DNA from: Pseudoalteromonas flavipulchra NCIMB 2033 = ATCC BAA-314
GTDB taxonomy: Bacteria; Pseudomonadota; Gammaproteobacteria; Enterobacterales; Alteromonadaceae
Assembly: GCA_000814665.1 (NCBI GenBank)
Contig: JWIH01000023.1
Coordinates: forward strand, 1-46,091
DNA length: 46,091 nucleotides
Direction: 5' to 3'
The notes beneath the pieces are model-generated. The model did not search any database and was not told the DNA's origin. It saw nothing but the letters and a program-made list of their open reading frames with translations. Positions within the stretch are counted from its first letter, which is position 1, and the number at the start of each line of letters is the position of its first letter. Both the position numbers and the translations under genes were made by a program. Positions 17,212 to 25,436 of this stretch are shown here, one piece after another.

Positions 17212-17988
17212 ATGGCATTAGAACAAGATATTGCTAATCTCATCCAGTCTACCGATGCTTTAACGGCGGTGGTGGATAACAAGGCGCAGCAGCTCGATAA
17301 CCAAATGGCTGCCTTTGACACGCGTATTGCGAAAAAAGAGCAAGATGTCGACAAATTTATTCAAGAGGCGATGCCAGAAACACGCTATGTTCAGGATATT
17401 TTTATCGGGGGGTCAAAGGATTATTTTTATCCGGTGTGGTGGACTACGCCTGGTAATGCAGCGGGCGTGAGTAAGGTTACTATCGCTCGTCAGTATTCTT
17501 GGAATGCCGACACACAACCTTTAAACACCACAAGTCCTCATCAAGCGGCACTTTTACTTGAATTGGAGGGAAATGCAACAGCTTGGCACGGTGATGCAAA
17601 TTTTCTACACGTTAAACGCTTTCATGAGCGTTATAACCCAACCGTAAGCCATGCCAGTTTTGCTATGTACTGCAAACGCGAAAAAGCTGATTCAAGTTTA
17701 GATCTATATGGTGGCGGTGAAGAAGGTGCCTTTGGTGCGTTCTGTGCCACTCGCAGCGGCGTCTATCTCAGAGGCGGCGGGCTTACATATCGAATTATTA
17801 AAAACTGGAAAGGCGACGTATGGTTCCATGACGGTAGCGATCAAGAGAGACGGAATCTATATGCAAGAAGCTGGGATAATTGGACAGTTCGTTGGTACGC
17901 AGAGCCAATTCCATTTGCCGAGCGTTTAGCCCCAACACTAAGCTCAATCCCTTACGCAAACCATCCATATACACCACCAACAGCTTAA
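17212..17988 (+). CDS. Distal tail fibre 1a
   Basis: 258 residues. A short helical N-terminus (MALEQDIANLIQSTDALTAVVDNK, then a coiled coil to about residue 50) is shared with fibre 1b. The rest is a beta-rich distal domain rich in Trp, Tyr and Gly (KNWKGDVWFHDGSDQ, WDNWTVRWYAEPIPF). Gene order directly after the fibre base supports a receptor-binding role. The distal part is not recognised. Confidence 0.7.
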   Translation: MALEQDIANLIQSTDALTAVVDNKAQQLDNQMAAFDTRIAKKEQDVDKFIQEAMPETRYVQDIFIGGSKDYFYPVWWTTPGNAAGVSKVTIARQYSWNADTQPLNTTSPHQAALLLELEGNATAWHGDANFLHVKRFHERYNPTVSHASFAMYCKREKADSSLDLYGGGEEGAFGAFCATRSGVYLRGGGLTYRIIKNWKGDVWFHDGSDQERRNLYARSWDNWTVRWYAEPIPFAERLAPTLSSIPYANHPYTPPTA

Positions 17989-17998
17989 AGGAGTCACA

Positions 17999-18313
17999 AT
18001 GGAAATTAAAACCTTAAAAATCGGTGATGATGAACTTATCAATGTACCGGCAGATGAAAAAACACTGGCAGACTTAGGAGTAGCCAGTGCTGATATTCCG
18101 GGCATTTTAGCTGAGGCAAAGCAGGCTCAGCTTGCAGCGCAATGTATGCACGCTAGAAGTTTTGCTTACCAGTGCGAGTCTGATGGTCTTGCCTTCGATT
18201 ATCTAGCGGCAATGGCCGAATTTGGTGAAGCGAGTGAAGCAGCACAAGCGGCAAAAACTGCGTGGCTGCAAGCGCGAAGCACCATTAAAAACCGTTATCC
18301 AAAACCGCAATAA
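17999..18313 (+). CDS. Small fibre-associated protein, possible chaperone
   Basis: 104 residues, mostly helical and Ala-rich (ILAEAKQAQLAAQCMHARSF, AAMAEFGEASEAAQAAKTAW), with a beta-like N-terminus (MEIKTLKIGDDELINV). RBS AAAGGAG. It sits directly after a fibre gene and before a terminator, the usual place for fibre assembly chaperones. Not recognised by family. Confidence 0.6.
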   Translation: MEIKTLKIGDDELINVPADEKTLADLGVASADIPGILAEAKQAQLAAQCMHARSFAYQCESDGLAFDYLAAMAEFGEASEAAQAAKTAWLQARSTIKNRYPKPQ

Positions 18314-18340
18314 CACCAATCTACAACGACTTTAGGCTAT

Positions 18341-18366
18341 TAAGCCCACCATTCGGTGGGCTTTTT
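18341..18366 (+). terminator. Terminator inside cassette 1
   Basis: AAGCCCACC-ATTC-GGTGGGCTT forms a strong stem followed by T6. It splits cassette 1 between fibre 1a with its partner and the alternative fibre 1b, so 1b should be expressed only by read-through or its own promoter. Confidence 0.88.
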
Positions 18367-18439
18367 TGTGCCTGATTTAGCGCTGAGATAACACTCGGCA
18401 TTCCTTTTACAAATTGTATTAACCATATGGAGAAAAAAT

Positions 18440-19210
18440 ATGGCATTAGAACAAGATATTGCCAAATTGATTGAGGCGTCAAACGACCTCACCGCAACCG
18501 TCGATAATAAAATTCAAGATATTACGGCGACTTTAACTAGCAGCGTTGTTGATGCAAAAAATAAAGTCAACTCGGAGTTAGGCAAAATAGATCAAAGGTT
18601 TGACTCTGCCCGCAAAAAGCAGTCGCATTTTCGCGTGACTAAAAACCAAGCATTAATTCCCAATGAGGCAGGCACTTTTCCACACTCTTGGAGTGGTGGT
18701 TATGTAAAAGAAGCAAGACTTTTAGAAACAGTTACAACCGGAGTCGAAACAGACCAAAGAACACCGCTTGCAAGAGAATTTTTACGAGCAATTAATTCCG
18801 ACACCAAATACTTTGCCAAGAGTTTTAATATTTGGGAATTGGAATATTACCCAAATCGTCGAGGCGAGAGTGCACATCAATCTGCATATCTAATGTATCA
18901 ATACTTTAGAACACCAACTATGGTCACTGTTGCTGCTATCGTAAAGCATATTCGCGGGACTGTACCAAATAGTTGGTGGTGTGAAGGTTTAGAGGCTAAT
19001 CAAGAGGCAAAGCTTTGTGGAAGAACCGCCTATTACGGTCGAAATAATTATAGTCACTGTCATCCTTATGTTCATGGTGAAGGGAAGCCAGAAGATGAAA
19101 CTGGCGTGATTCAAATTGCCCTTCCTGCCGTTGTGACAGGAGAAGTACCTTTGGATGATTGGGGACAATTCGCCTATTTGGGTGACGCTACACAAAATGC
19201 TTACGATTAA
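18440..19210 (+). CDS. Distal tail fibre 1b (alternative fibre)
   Basis: 256 residues. The first 22-23 bases of the gene equal those of fibre 1a, and the N-terminus (MALEQDIAKLIEASNDLTATVDNK) is a close variant, followed by a short coiled coil. The distal part differs completely from 1a. It instead resembles the fibre of cassette 5: FRVTKNQAL here against FRITKNQEL there, and IALPAVVTGEVPLDDWGQF against IALPSVVAGKVPENRWGYF. It therefore looks like a swap-in fibre for the same docking site. Confidence 0.72.
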   Translation: MALEQDIAKLIEASNDLTATVDNKIQDITATLTSSVVDAKNKVNSELGKIDQRFDSARKKQSHFRVTKNQALIPNEAGTFPHSWSGGYVKEARLLETVTTGVETDQRTPLAREFLRAINSDTKYFAKSFNIWELEYYPNRRGESAHQSAYLMYQYFRTPTMVTVAAIVKHIRGTVPNSWWCEGLEANQEAKLCGRTAYYGRNNYSHCHPYVHGEGKPEDETGVIQIALPAVVTGEVPLDDWGQFAYLGDATQNAYD

Positions 19211-19221
19211 GGAGAATAAAA

Positions 19222-19686
19222 ATGGCAAAACTAATAGTAAATAACCAAATTGTTGACAAGTTCTACGACGCCAATACCCCACATTTTGTAACTCAAGAGT
19301 TTGTTGAAGACACATTTGGAGTGGGAACAACATTCACACTAGAGCTAAGCGCAGTTGAGACAGCACTACAGAGCAAGCAGTCTGCGCGTGAGCAAATTGC
19401 TCAACAAGTTGCAGACACAGACACATTGCTCGGTACAACGGCAGATACGGCACAATTACTGCTGAAAGAGCTGAGCAGTTTGGTTACTTCACTTAGCACC
19501 GCGCAATCACTGGATGACGTTAGAGCTTCTGTGAGTGGACTTAAAGATAAGATTGGCCATATCCACGCTGATGTGCAATCGGGAAGCTTAACTTTTCCGT
19601 ACCAAGTGAAAGGCGAAGCTCAAGTGATGCACGAAATCGCCGAGCGTGCAAATGGTGTCAGCCAAGCACTGCAAAGCAACGTTTAA
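19222..19686 (+). CDS. Fibre-associated protein A, likely chaperone
   Basis: 154 residues. The first 50 or so are unique. The remaining 100 are homologous to the last gene of cassette 2 (LLGTTADTAQLLLKEL, AQSLDDVRASVSG, LTFPYQVKGEAQVMHEIAERANGVSQAL). Helical and acidic; it follows a fibre gene in both places, so a dedicated fibre chaperone or fibre subunit is likely. Family not recognised. Confidence 0.6.
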   Translation: MAKLIVNNQIVDKFYDANTPHFVTQEFVEDTFGVGTTFTLELSAVETALQSKQSAREQIAQQVADTDTLLGTTADTAQLLLKELSSLVTSLSTAQSLDDVRASVSGLKDKIGHIHADVQSGSLTFPYQVKGEAQVMHEIAERANGVSQALQSNV

Positions 19687-19701
19687 ACATACCTACCACA
19701 A

Positions 19702-19727
19702 GCACCCAGTCATTTTTGATTGGGTGC
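19702..19727 (+). promoter_or_regulatory. Hairpin before baseplate J2
   Basis: GCACCCAGTCA-TTTT-TGATTGGGTGC is an 11-bp stem with one G-T pair, ending 18 nt before the J2 start. There is no proper T-tract after it (CCTTAC), so it may be a processing or attenuation site at the boundary between cassettes 1 and 2. Confidence 0.5.
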
Positions 19728-19745
19728 CTTACAACAGGCCCCATT

Positions 19746-20702
19746 ATGTCTTTAACTAACTTCAGTGCGGTCAGTCTTAGTCAATTACCCGCATCCGATT
19801 TACTTGAACCCGTTGAATTTAAATCGCTTTATAACGAGCTAAAACAAGCCGTAGAGCACGCCTGCCCAGAACTTTCTGAGCTACTACCTAGCGATCCCAT
19901 CGTCAAGCTGATGGAAGTCTTTGCTTATCGAGAGTTGCTATTACGTCAACAAATTAATGAAGGCGCGCAACAGGTGCTGCTGGCAAAAGCCACGAGCAGT
20001 GAACTCGATTATCTGGGGAATCGTTTTGCGGTGATACGAGAAGCTGGGGAGAGTGACGAGCGCTTTAGAGCGCGTATTCAATTGGCATTAGAAGGGTTTA
20101 GTACAGCAGGGCCAATTGGTGCTTATTGTTTTCACACGCTTAAAGCCTTACCTCAAGTTAAGGATGTTTTTGTTGAGTCTCCCGAATTTGAGTTGCTTCA
20201 GGTCGAGCCGCCATTATCAGACTTAGTACCAGAGCATACGAAATTGCTGCATTGCTCCCATGCCGCTAGGCTTCTAGATGCCGCGCCGGGGGATGTTGCC
20301 ATAACGGTGCTGACAGATAGAGGCAATGGCATACCAAATCAAGACGAAATCACAGCAATTACAGAGCATTTGTTTCAAGAAGATATTAGGCCTTTGACGG
20401 ATAGGCCACGAGTACTCTCAGCTGAGGTAAAAGAATTTACCCTCCGCGCCACGCTTTATTTATATCCAGGCCCTGATGAAGAAAAAGTGAAATCTACGGT
20501 AGAGCAAAGCGTGCAGCAATGGTTAAAAACACATCATAAACTCAATCATGATATTCGTCTGTCTGGGCTTTATAGTGCGCTACACCAAGCAGGTGTGCAA
20601 CGTGTTGAGCTGCTCTCACCCACCGCCGACATTATCAATACCCCTTGGCAGGCTGCGTTTTGTACACAAGTGGAGATAAACATTGCAGGAAGAGATATTT
20701 AA
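19746..20702 (+). CDS. Baseplate J protein, cassette 2
   Basis: 318 residues, Baseplate_J family: LMEVFAYRELLLRQQINEGAQ, ATSSELDYLGNRFAV, ESDERFRARI, VKDVFVESP, RPLTDRP. ATG 19746 is preferred over the upstream TTG. It carries about 35-40 extra residues after VKDVFVESP (ELLQVEPPLSDLVPEHTKLL onward) relative to J1. It overlaps its I gene by 20 bp. Confidence 0.92.
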   Translation: MSLTNFSAVSLSQLPASDLLEPVEFKSLYNELKQAVEHACPELSELLPSDPIVKLMEVFAYRELLLRQQINEGAQQVLLAKATSSELDYLGNRFAVIREAGESDERFRARIQLALEGFSTAGPIGAYCFHTLKALPQVKDVFVESPEFELLQVEPPLSDLVPEHTKLLHCSHAARLLDAAPGDVAITVLTDRGNGIPNQDEITAITEHLFQEDIRPLTDRPRVLSAEVKEFTLRATLYLYPGPDEEKVKSTVEQSVQQWLKTHHKLNHDIRLSGLYSALHQAGVQRVELLSPTADIINTPWQAAFCTQVEINIAGRDI

Positions 20703-21429
20703 TACACTATTACCGCACGCAAGCACTAAGCTTGAGCATGCGCTGGCAAAGGCGCTAAGCAAAGTTTCCGCGACTCCTGTTCCACTTGGTAGTCTTTGGG
20801 ATCCCTGGCGATGTCCCGAGCATTTTTTACCTTGGCTTGCGGATGCACTCAGTGTGGACTTTTGGGATAGCGCTTGGCCAATTGAAGTGAAGCGCAAGAT
20901 TATAGCGAATAGCGTGCCCGATCATCGAATAAAAGGGACGGTTAGTGCAATAAAAAGCGCGCTCTCCACTCTAGCCGCAAAAGTTGAGCTTAAAGAGTGG
21001 TGGCAACAAGAAAATCCTCACGCGTTTACACCGCATTCTGCACAGATCATTGCGTTGGCCGCTCAGAACCTAGACCCAGCAGGCAGCACGCTGCTGACTC
21101 CTAAGTTGCAGGCACAACTTTGGCAAGCTGTGGTGATGTCAAAACCATGTCGCAGCCAAATTAGTTTGCGTGTAGGCGTACAGCAAAGTGCAAACTTATC
21201 GCTTAATACCGTCAGTCAGTCTGCGAGCCTCCAGCGAACATGGATGCCTCAACAAACAGATAATATTGCAAATGTAAGCCAGTTGTATCTTGCTGGTACT
21301 TCTGTTTTGCAAGGGGTGGGCAAAATATCCGGTGAAGTGCGCTCTGATCTCAAAAGTGCTTCCAGCCTTTATGTTCACGCAGTGCCTTTTGCTATCCAAA
21401 TCCAGCGACAGTCGTTTTATTGCTATTAA
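20683..21429 (+). CDS. Tail protein I, cassette 2
   Basis: 248 residues from a TTG start with GGAG 8 nt before it; the alignment LLPHASTKLEHALAKAL with other I proteins supports it. gpI landmarks are DPWRCPEHFLPWLADALSVDFWD, WPIEVKRKIIANS and KGTVSAIKSAL. The C-terminal beta-like tail is shorter than in I1 and ends RQSFYCY, echoing I1 (ARFYCH). Confidence 0.87.
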   Translation: MQEEIFNTLLPHASTKLEHALAKALSKVSATPVPLGSLWDPWRCPEHFLPWLADALSVDFWDSAWPIEVKRKIIANSVPDHRIKGTVSAIKSALSTLAAKVELKEWWQQENPHAFTPHSAQIIALAAQNLDPAGSTLLTPKLQAQLWQAVVMSKPCRSQISLRVGVQQSANLSLNTVSQSASLQRTWMPQQTDNIANVSQLYLAGTSVLQGVGKISGEVRSDLKSASSLYVHAVPFAIQIQRQSFYCY

Positions 21430-21491
21430 TACCTAAACAAAGCTGCTGCAAAAACAAACTTGAAGATTAACAGACTCTAAAGGAATGACTC

Positions 21492-22028
21492 ATGGAACAA
21501 TTTACGCCGCTTATTACGCAGGCGGGATTAAACGCGGCCGTTAATGCCAAAGCCAATGGTTTTACCATTGATATTAGCGCGATTGCGGTAGGCACTTCTG
21601 GCTATACGCCGTCTCGTAGCCAAACTAGGCTGCGAAGTGAAAAAAATCGCGTGGCGATTGCCGGCGGGCAAGTTGTTGGTGACGGGCAATTTCATATTAC
21701 CGGACATTTTATTGACGATGCTGAGTACGCGGTACGCGAAGTGGGTTTTTATCTTGCAGATGGCACTTTGTTTGCCGTTTGGTCGCACCCGCAAAATGTA
21801 CTTTTTTATCAAACTCCAATTGCACAAATTGTACAAGGGTTTGATCTGCTGTTAAGTGCTGCACCCGTAGACGCTATCACGATTAATACCACAGGCGATT
21901 TAACGCTTTTCTATGCCGGTGAATTTCTCGACATGCTGGTGGCACAAAGCCAACAACTGAATGCACAAATTCAAGCGAATCACCGACAAATTCAATTCAA
22001 CGACAGACTACTACAGCTAGGAGTGTAA
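21492..22028 (+). CDS. Fibre-base protein (DUF3751-like), cassette 2
   Basis: 178 residues: ITQAGLNAAVNAKANGF, ISAIAVGTSGYTPS, QTRLRSEKNRVAIA, VREVGFYLADGTLFAVW, FDLLLSAAPVDAITI, and a helical end (MLVAQSQQLNAQIQANHRQI). Same domain and size as H1. The fibre follows one base later. Confidence 0.87.
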   Translation: MEQFTPLITQAGLNAAVNAKANGFTIDISAIAVGTSGYTPSRSQTRLRSEKNRVAIAGGQVVGDGQFHITGHFIDDAEYAVREVGFYLADGTLFAVWSHPQNVLFYQTPIAQIVQGFDLLLSAAPVDAITINTTGDLTLFYAGEFLDMLVAQSQQLNAQIQANHRQIQFNDRLLQLGV

Positions 22029-22029
22029 T

Positions 22030-22788
22030 ATGGCGGATTATCAGCCAATGACATTAGAGCAGCGCATCGCCGCACTGCAAGCCGAGAACGGCAAATTAAT
22101 CGATTCAAATAATGCCCTCACCCAAACCGTGATTGGCAAAATGGGAGAAATTAATCATGCGCTGAGTGATGCGCAGCAAGATATTAGCGAAGCGATTACT
22201 TTGGCGGGATCAAAAACAGATCAAGCGATCCTTAATTTTGCGGATAGCCATTCTGATCTCAAAGTGAGTTATTATGATCAAGTTGCGCATTCAAAGGCTT
22301 CACTTGGGGTAGTTGCTGATCCAGAAGATGAATCTCGCTCTGAGTGGGTATTAGTGCCAACGACGAGCATTGGTTACCATATTTATCCAACTGTTGGTGC
22401 ACTTACTAAAATTCATTTAGTTCATGGGTACTCATATTCGCCCGGGTATAGTGAAGCGCCACAATATGAGCGAGACTGGAGTGTAACCTATATGCAATTT
22501 GTTTTTGCGAACTATGCGGCGACGAGTGCAGAGATCAATGAGCAACTGAATACAAATAGCGTGAGCGTTAGAAATTTTGGAGGCTGGTGGAATGGTGCAT
22601 CGACAGGCTCAATTCCTGTATTAAAGTTTTCTCAACATCATCCATACTCGAGGTTATTTGTGCGATTTATTAACCGTACTTTTGTCCCTGCTGCAACTTC
22701 AGAGCCACCACAAAACATCGTTGAATTTGGTGGTAACGCCACTTTTGCAGTTGACCGTGTTATTAATTATCCAAGAATCGAGGTGTAA
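22030..22788 (+). CDS. Distal tail fibre, cassette 2
   Basis: 252 residues. The N-terminal helix has the cassette-1-like pattern (TLEQRIAALQ...NALTQTVIGKMGEI). A coiled coil runs to about residue 75 and a beta-rich distal domain follows (YHIYPTVGALTKIHLVHGYSYSP, NFGGWWNGAS, FVRFINRTFVP). Receptor binding inferred from position. Confidence 0.7.
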   Translation: MADYQPMTLEQRIAALQAENGKLIDSNNALTQTVIGKMGEINHALSDAQQDISEAITLAGSKTDQAILNFADSHSDLKVSYYDQVAHSKASLGVVADPEDESRSEWVLVPTTSIGYHIYPTVGALTKIHLVHGYSYSPGYSEAPQYERDWSVTYMQFVFANYAATSAEINEQLNTNSVSVRNFGGWWNGASTGSIPVLKFSQHHPYSRLFVRFINRTFVPAATSEPPQNIVEFGGNATFAVDRVINYPRIEV

Positions 22789-22790
22789 TT

Positions 22791-23159
22791 ATGCAAGAAC
22801 AAATTCCTTCACAACAAGACCATTTAGCGACACTCGCGTACCTAGACAAGCAAGTAAAGCGCGGGCAAATAAACCGAGCTGTGGCAGATGTAGAATCTAT
22901 TATTGGGACTACTGCAGATACAAGCCACCTAGTATTAGTTGAGTTTATTAAACTGCTTGATGGCCTCAGCAAAGCAACAACACTTGCCGAGATGCGCGCA
23001 ACGGCGTCACAGGGGGGTGACAGCCTAGGTACATTAACCACAAAAGTGTTGAATAATGAAATTCAGTTTCCCTATCAAGGTAAAGGCGCTGAAAATGTTT
23101 ACCAAGAAATTGAATCTCGCGCCACTGGTGTTGCAAGCATTTTAACGTCCTCAGAATAA
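22791..23159 (+). CDS. Fibre-associated protein B, paralogue of the cassette 1 protein
   Basis: 122 residues, homologous over most of its length to the 154-residue protein ending cassette 1 (IIGTTADTSHLVLVEF, ATTLAEMRATASQGG, IQFPYQGKGAENVYQEIESRATGVASIL). It has lost or never had the 50-residue N-terminal part. Two bases separate it from the fibre gene. Likely a fibre chaperone. Confidence 0.6.
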   Translation: MQEQIPSQQDHLATLAYLDKQVKRGQINRAVADVESIIGTTADTSHLVLVEFIKLLDGLSKATTLAEMRATASQGGDSLGTLTTKVLNNEIQFPYQGKGAENVYQEIESRATGVASILTSSE

Positions 23160-23167
23160 GGCACTCT

Positions 23168-24010
23168 ATGGCAAATCAATCAATCGATCTTTCCACTTTG
23201 CCTGCGCCAAATATCCTTGAACCACTTGATTTCGAAAGCCTGTTCCAAGCACGTAAACAACGTTTTATCGAACTTGCACCTGAATATGCCGAAGCGTTAG
23301 CGCTTGAAAGCTCGCCGCTTGCGATTTGTTTGCAAGTTGAAAGCTATCGCGAGCTGTTATTACGACAGCGCGTCAATGAAGCCGCTGCGGCTAATTTGTT
23401 AGCTACCAGCCAAGGCGCCGATCTTGAGCATCTTGGTGCTTTTTATGGGGTGGCTCGGTTGCCCGATGAGCATGACGAAACCTTACGAATGCGTATTCGC
23501 AACAGCACTATAGCGTCCAGTACGGCAGGTAGTGCGGCGCATTATCGTCATCAAGCCATTGAAGCTGCACCGGGATTAATCAAGGATGTGTCGGTGCAAA
23601 GCCCAGGGGATGGGCTGGTGGTGGTAACGGTACTTGCAAAGTTTGACACTGATGCAGAACAGGTTTTAGCACAAGTTAAAGAGAGGCTATTTGACGACTC
23701 GGTGAAAATGCTAACAGACACGTTAGAGGTCAAACTTGCACAGCCCATTTGGGTAGATGTTGAAGCTGAGCTTTATCTCAATACTCATGCTTCTGAACTT
23801 ATTATCAATAAGCTGGAGCAAACGTTGCAAGACAACTGGCTCAAGGTCACGACACTTGGCTGGGATTTAACGCCAAGCTGGCTGCATGCACAATTACATA
23901 GTACGGGAATTAGGCATATCGAACTGCTTGCTCCAACACAGTTAATTGATGTGGCAGCCCATCAGTACGTTATGCCCAAGTCAATCTCGCTGACATTAAA
24001 GCGAGGCTAA
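23168..24010 (+). CDS. Baseplate J protein, cassette 3
   Basis: 280 residues, Baseplate_J family: ESYRELLLRQRVNEAAAANLLA, GADLEHLGAFYGVAR, DEHDETLRMRI, LIKDVSVQSPGDG. It lacks the ESDER motif of the others (HDETLRMR), consistent with a different subfamily. It is paired with the most divergent I protein and a different fibre set. Confidence 0.9.
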   Translation: MANQSIDLSTLPAPNILEPLDFESLFQARKQRFIELAPEYAEALALESSPLAICLQVESYRELLLRQRVNEAAAANLLATSQGADLEHLGAFYGVARLPDEHDETLRMRIRNSTIASSTAGSAAHYRHQAIEAAPGLIKDVSVQSPGDGLVVVTVLAKFDTDAEQVLAQVKERLFDDSVKMLTDTLEVKLAQPIWVDVEAELYLNTHASELIINKLEQTLQDNWLKVTTLGWDLTPSWLHAQLHSTGIRHIELLAPTQLIDVAAHQYVMPKSISLTLKRG

Positions 24011-24011
24011 G

Positions 24012-24917
24012 ATGACGTTATTACCCCCTAATCACACTTTGCTGCAACGGCGATTGCAGCAAAGTGTTGCCGTGAGTGACGATATTCATTCGGGTATCTC
24101 AAGGTTATCTGGGTTTAAGGCCGAGCCGCACGACAACTTGTTGATGTGGCTCGTTTGGGAGTATGGCTTGGAAGCTATTTTGCCCTACAGCCAAGATCTT
24201 CGCGAAACCATCAAAGAAGGTCTGGTTTGGCAGCGACTTCGCGGTACACCAAAAAGTGTAGACATCGCGCTCAATTGGCTCAACTTTGACGAGGCTGAGC
24301 TTGAGGTTGATAAACCCGGACGCTACTTTTATCGCTATCAATTGGCATCTGGCAAAATTCCAGGGAACAAGGCGCTTAAAGATATCCATCAGCTGCTTGG
24401 ACTATCTGCCCCAGTAAGAGCCAAACTTTCACGTATTTATCATGGTTATGATGTGCGTGAACTGAAGTTGTCTCAAAGTGGTTTTGGAGCGCTTCTATCT
24501 GATGTTTCTGGCGTACCATTTCATGATGGCGATAACACGCTATGCAAAGTCAGCTTTGGTCGCAGCTACCAGCAAGGTGTGAGTCATAACGTGACGAATG
24601 CCTCCGTACACCTCAGTAGAACACATAGTCAGCGCAGTCATTACCTCACCACAAAACGCTTGAGTGAATACAAGCTCAGCGACAAAGAGCCTTCACAACT
24701 GCCTGTAAGCTCAGCCCGAATTAGGCTGCTTTCGCAGCATCGCGTGTGGTCGACAAGAACATGGCAGGGTGAGTGGCAACAGCGCTGGGGGATACTTGAT
24801 ACAGCTGGAGGAATGCCGTGTAAGTTCAGCTTGAAACATAGCCAAGTAACTTCCCCGGCAAATGCGATCCTTCAAGCGGCTGGAAGCTTTAAAGTTTCTA
24901 TTATTTACCGAAGATAA
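24012..24917 (+). CDS. Tail protein I, cassette 3 (divergent)
   Basis: 301 residues. The start LLPPNHTLLQRRLQQS and the block LLMWLVWEYGLEAI...LRETIKEGLVWQRLRGTPKSVDIALNWL match the I fold, but the CP..LLPWLAWS.SVD.WD core of I1, I2, I4 and I5 is replaced. The C-terminal 130 residues are a Ser-rich beta-like extension. It fits the J3/DUF4815-type cassette. Confidence 0.78.
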   Translation: MTLLPPNHTLLQRRLQQSVAVSDDIHSGISRLSGFKAEPHDNLLMWLVWEYGLEAILPYSQDLRETIKEGLVWQRLRGTPKSVDIALNWLNFDEAELEVDKPGRYFYRYQLASGKIPGNKALKDIHQLLGLSAPVRAKLSRIYHGYDVRELKLSQSGFGALLSDVSGVPFHDGDNTLCKVSFGRSYQQGVSHNVTNASVHLSRTHSQRSHYLTTKRLSEYKLSDKEPSQLPVSSARIRLLSQHRVWSTRTWQGEWQQRWGILDTAGGMPCKFSLKHSQVTSPANAILQAAGSFKVSIIYRR

Positions 24918-24943
24918 AACAATCAAATTAAAAGGAGCAGTCC

Positions 24944-25426
24944 TTGGCCACTTTAACACTTCAAGGCCGAAAGGCGCTTGCACGGCTAATGCAGCAGCAG
25001 GCTATTTATTTGGCGTGGGGAAACGGTGAATCAAGTTGGGATAATACTTTGCCGCCAACCCCTACCAATACTACACAACTCACCAATCTCATTGGTTATC
25101 GCAAGGCAAAGCAAATTCGCTTTTGTGAGCCGGATGAACAAGGCGAAATTCAGGTACCAACCGGAAAGTTCCGCTTAAGCGATACCGCCAGCCAACATCT
25201 ATATTGCCAATTCACCTACGACTTCGAAGATGGCTTGGGTGAGCATATTCGCGAGCTTGGCTTAATGCTTGGTACGACACCAAAAACGGGCATTCCAGCT
25301 GGAAAATATTACCTCTTACCAGACGAGGTTGTAGAGGCTGGTGAGCTTATTTTGCTTGAGCATCGCACGGCACTATTTCGTGATCAAGGGGTACGCGAAA
25401 CGTTTGAGTTTGTGATCAGTTTTTAA
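24944..25426 (+). CDS. Fibre-base-like tail protein, cassette 3
   Basis: 160 residues from a TTG start with AAAGGAG upstream. It takes the place of the DUF3751-like protein but differs in sequence: LTLQGRKALARLMQQQAIYLAWGNGESSWD, then IRELGLMLGTTPK, which recalls the VGFYL strand of the H family. It is probably the structural equivalent connecting I3 to the large DUF4815-like protein. Confidence 0.65.
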   Translation: MATLTLQGRKALARLMQQQAIYLAWGNGESSWDNTLPPTPTNTTQLTNLIGYRKAKQIRFCEPDEQGEIQVPTGKFRLSDTASQHLYCQFTYDFEDGLGEHIRELGLMLGTTPKTGIPAGKYYLLPDEVVEAGELILLEHRTALFRDQGVRETFEFVISF

Positions 25427-25436
25427 GAAGAAAGCA

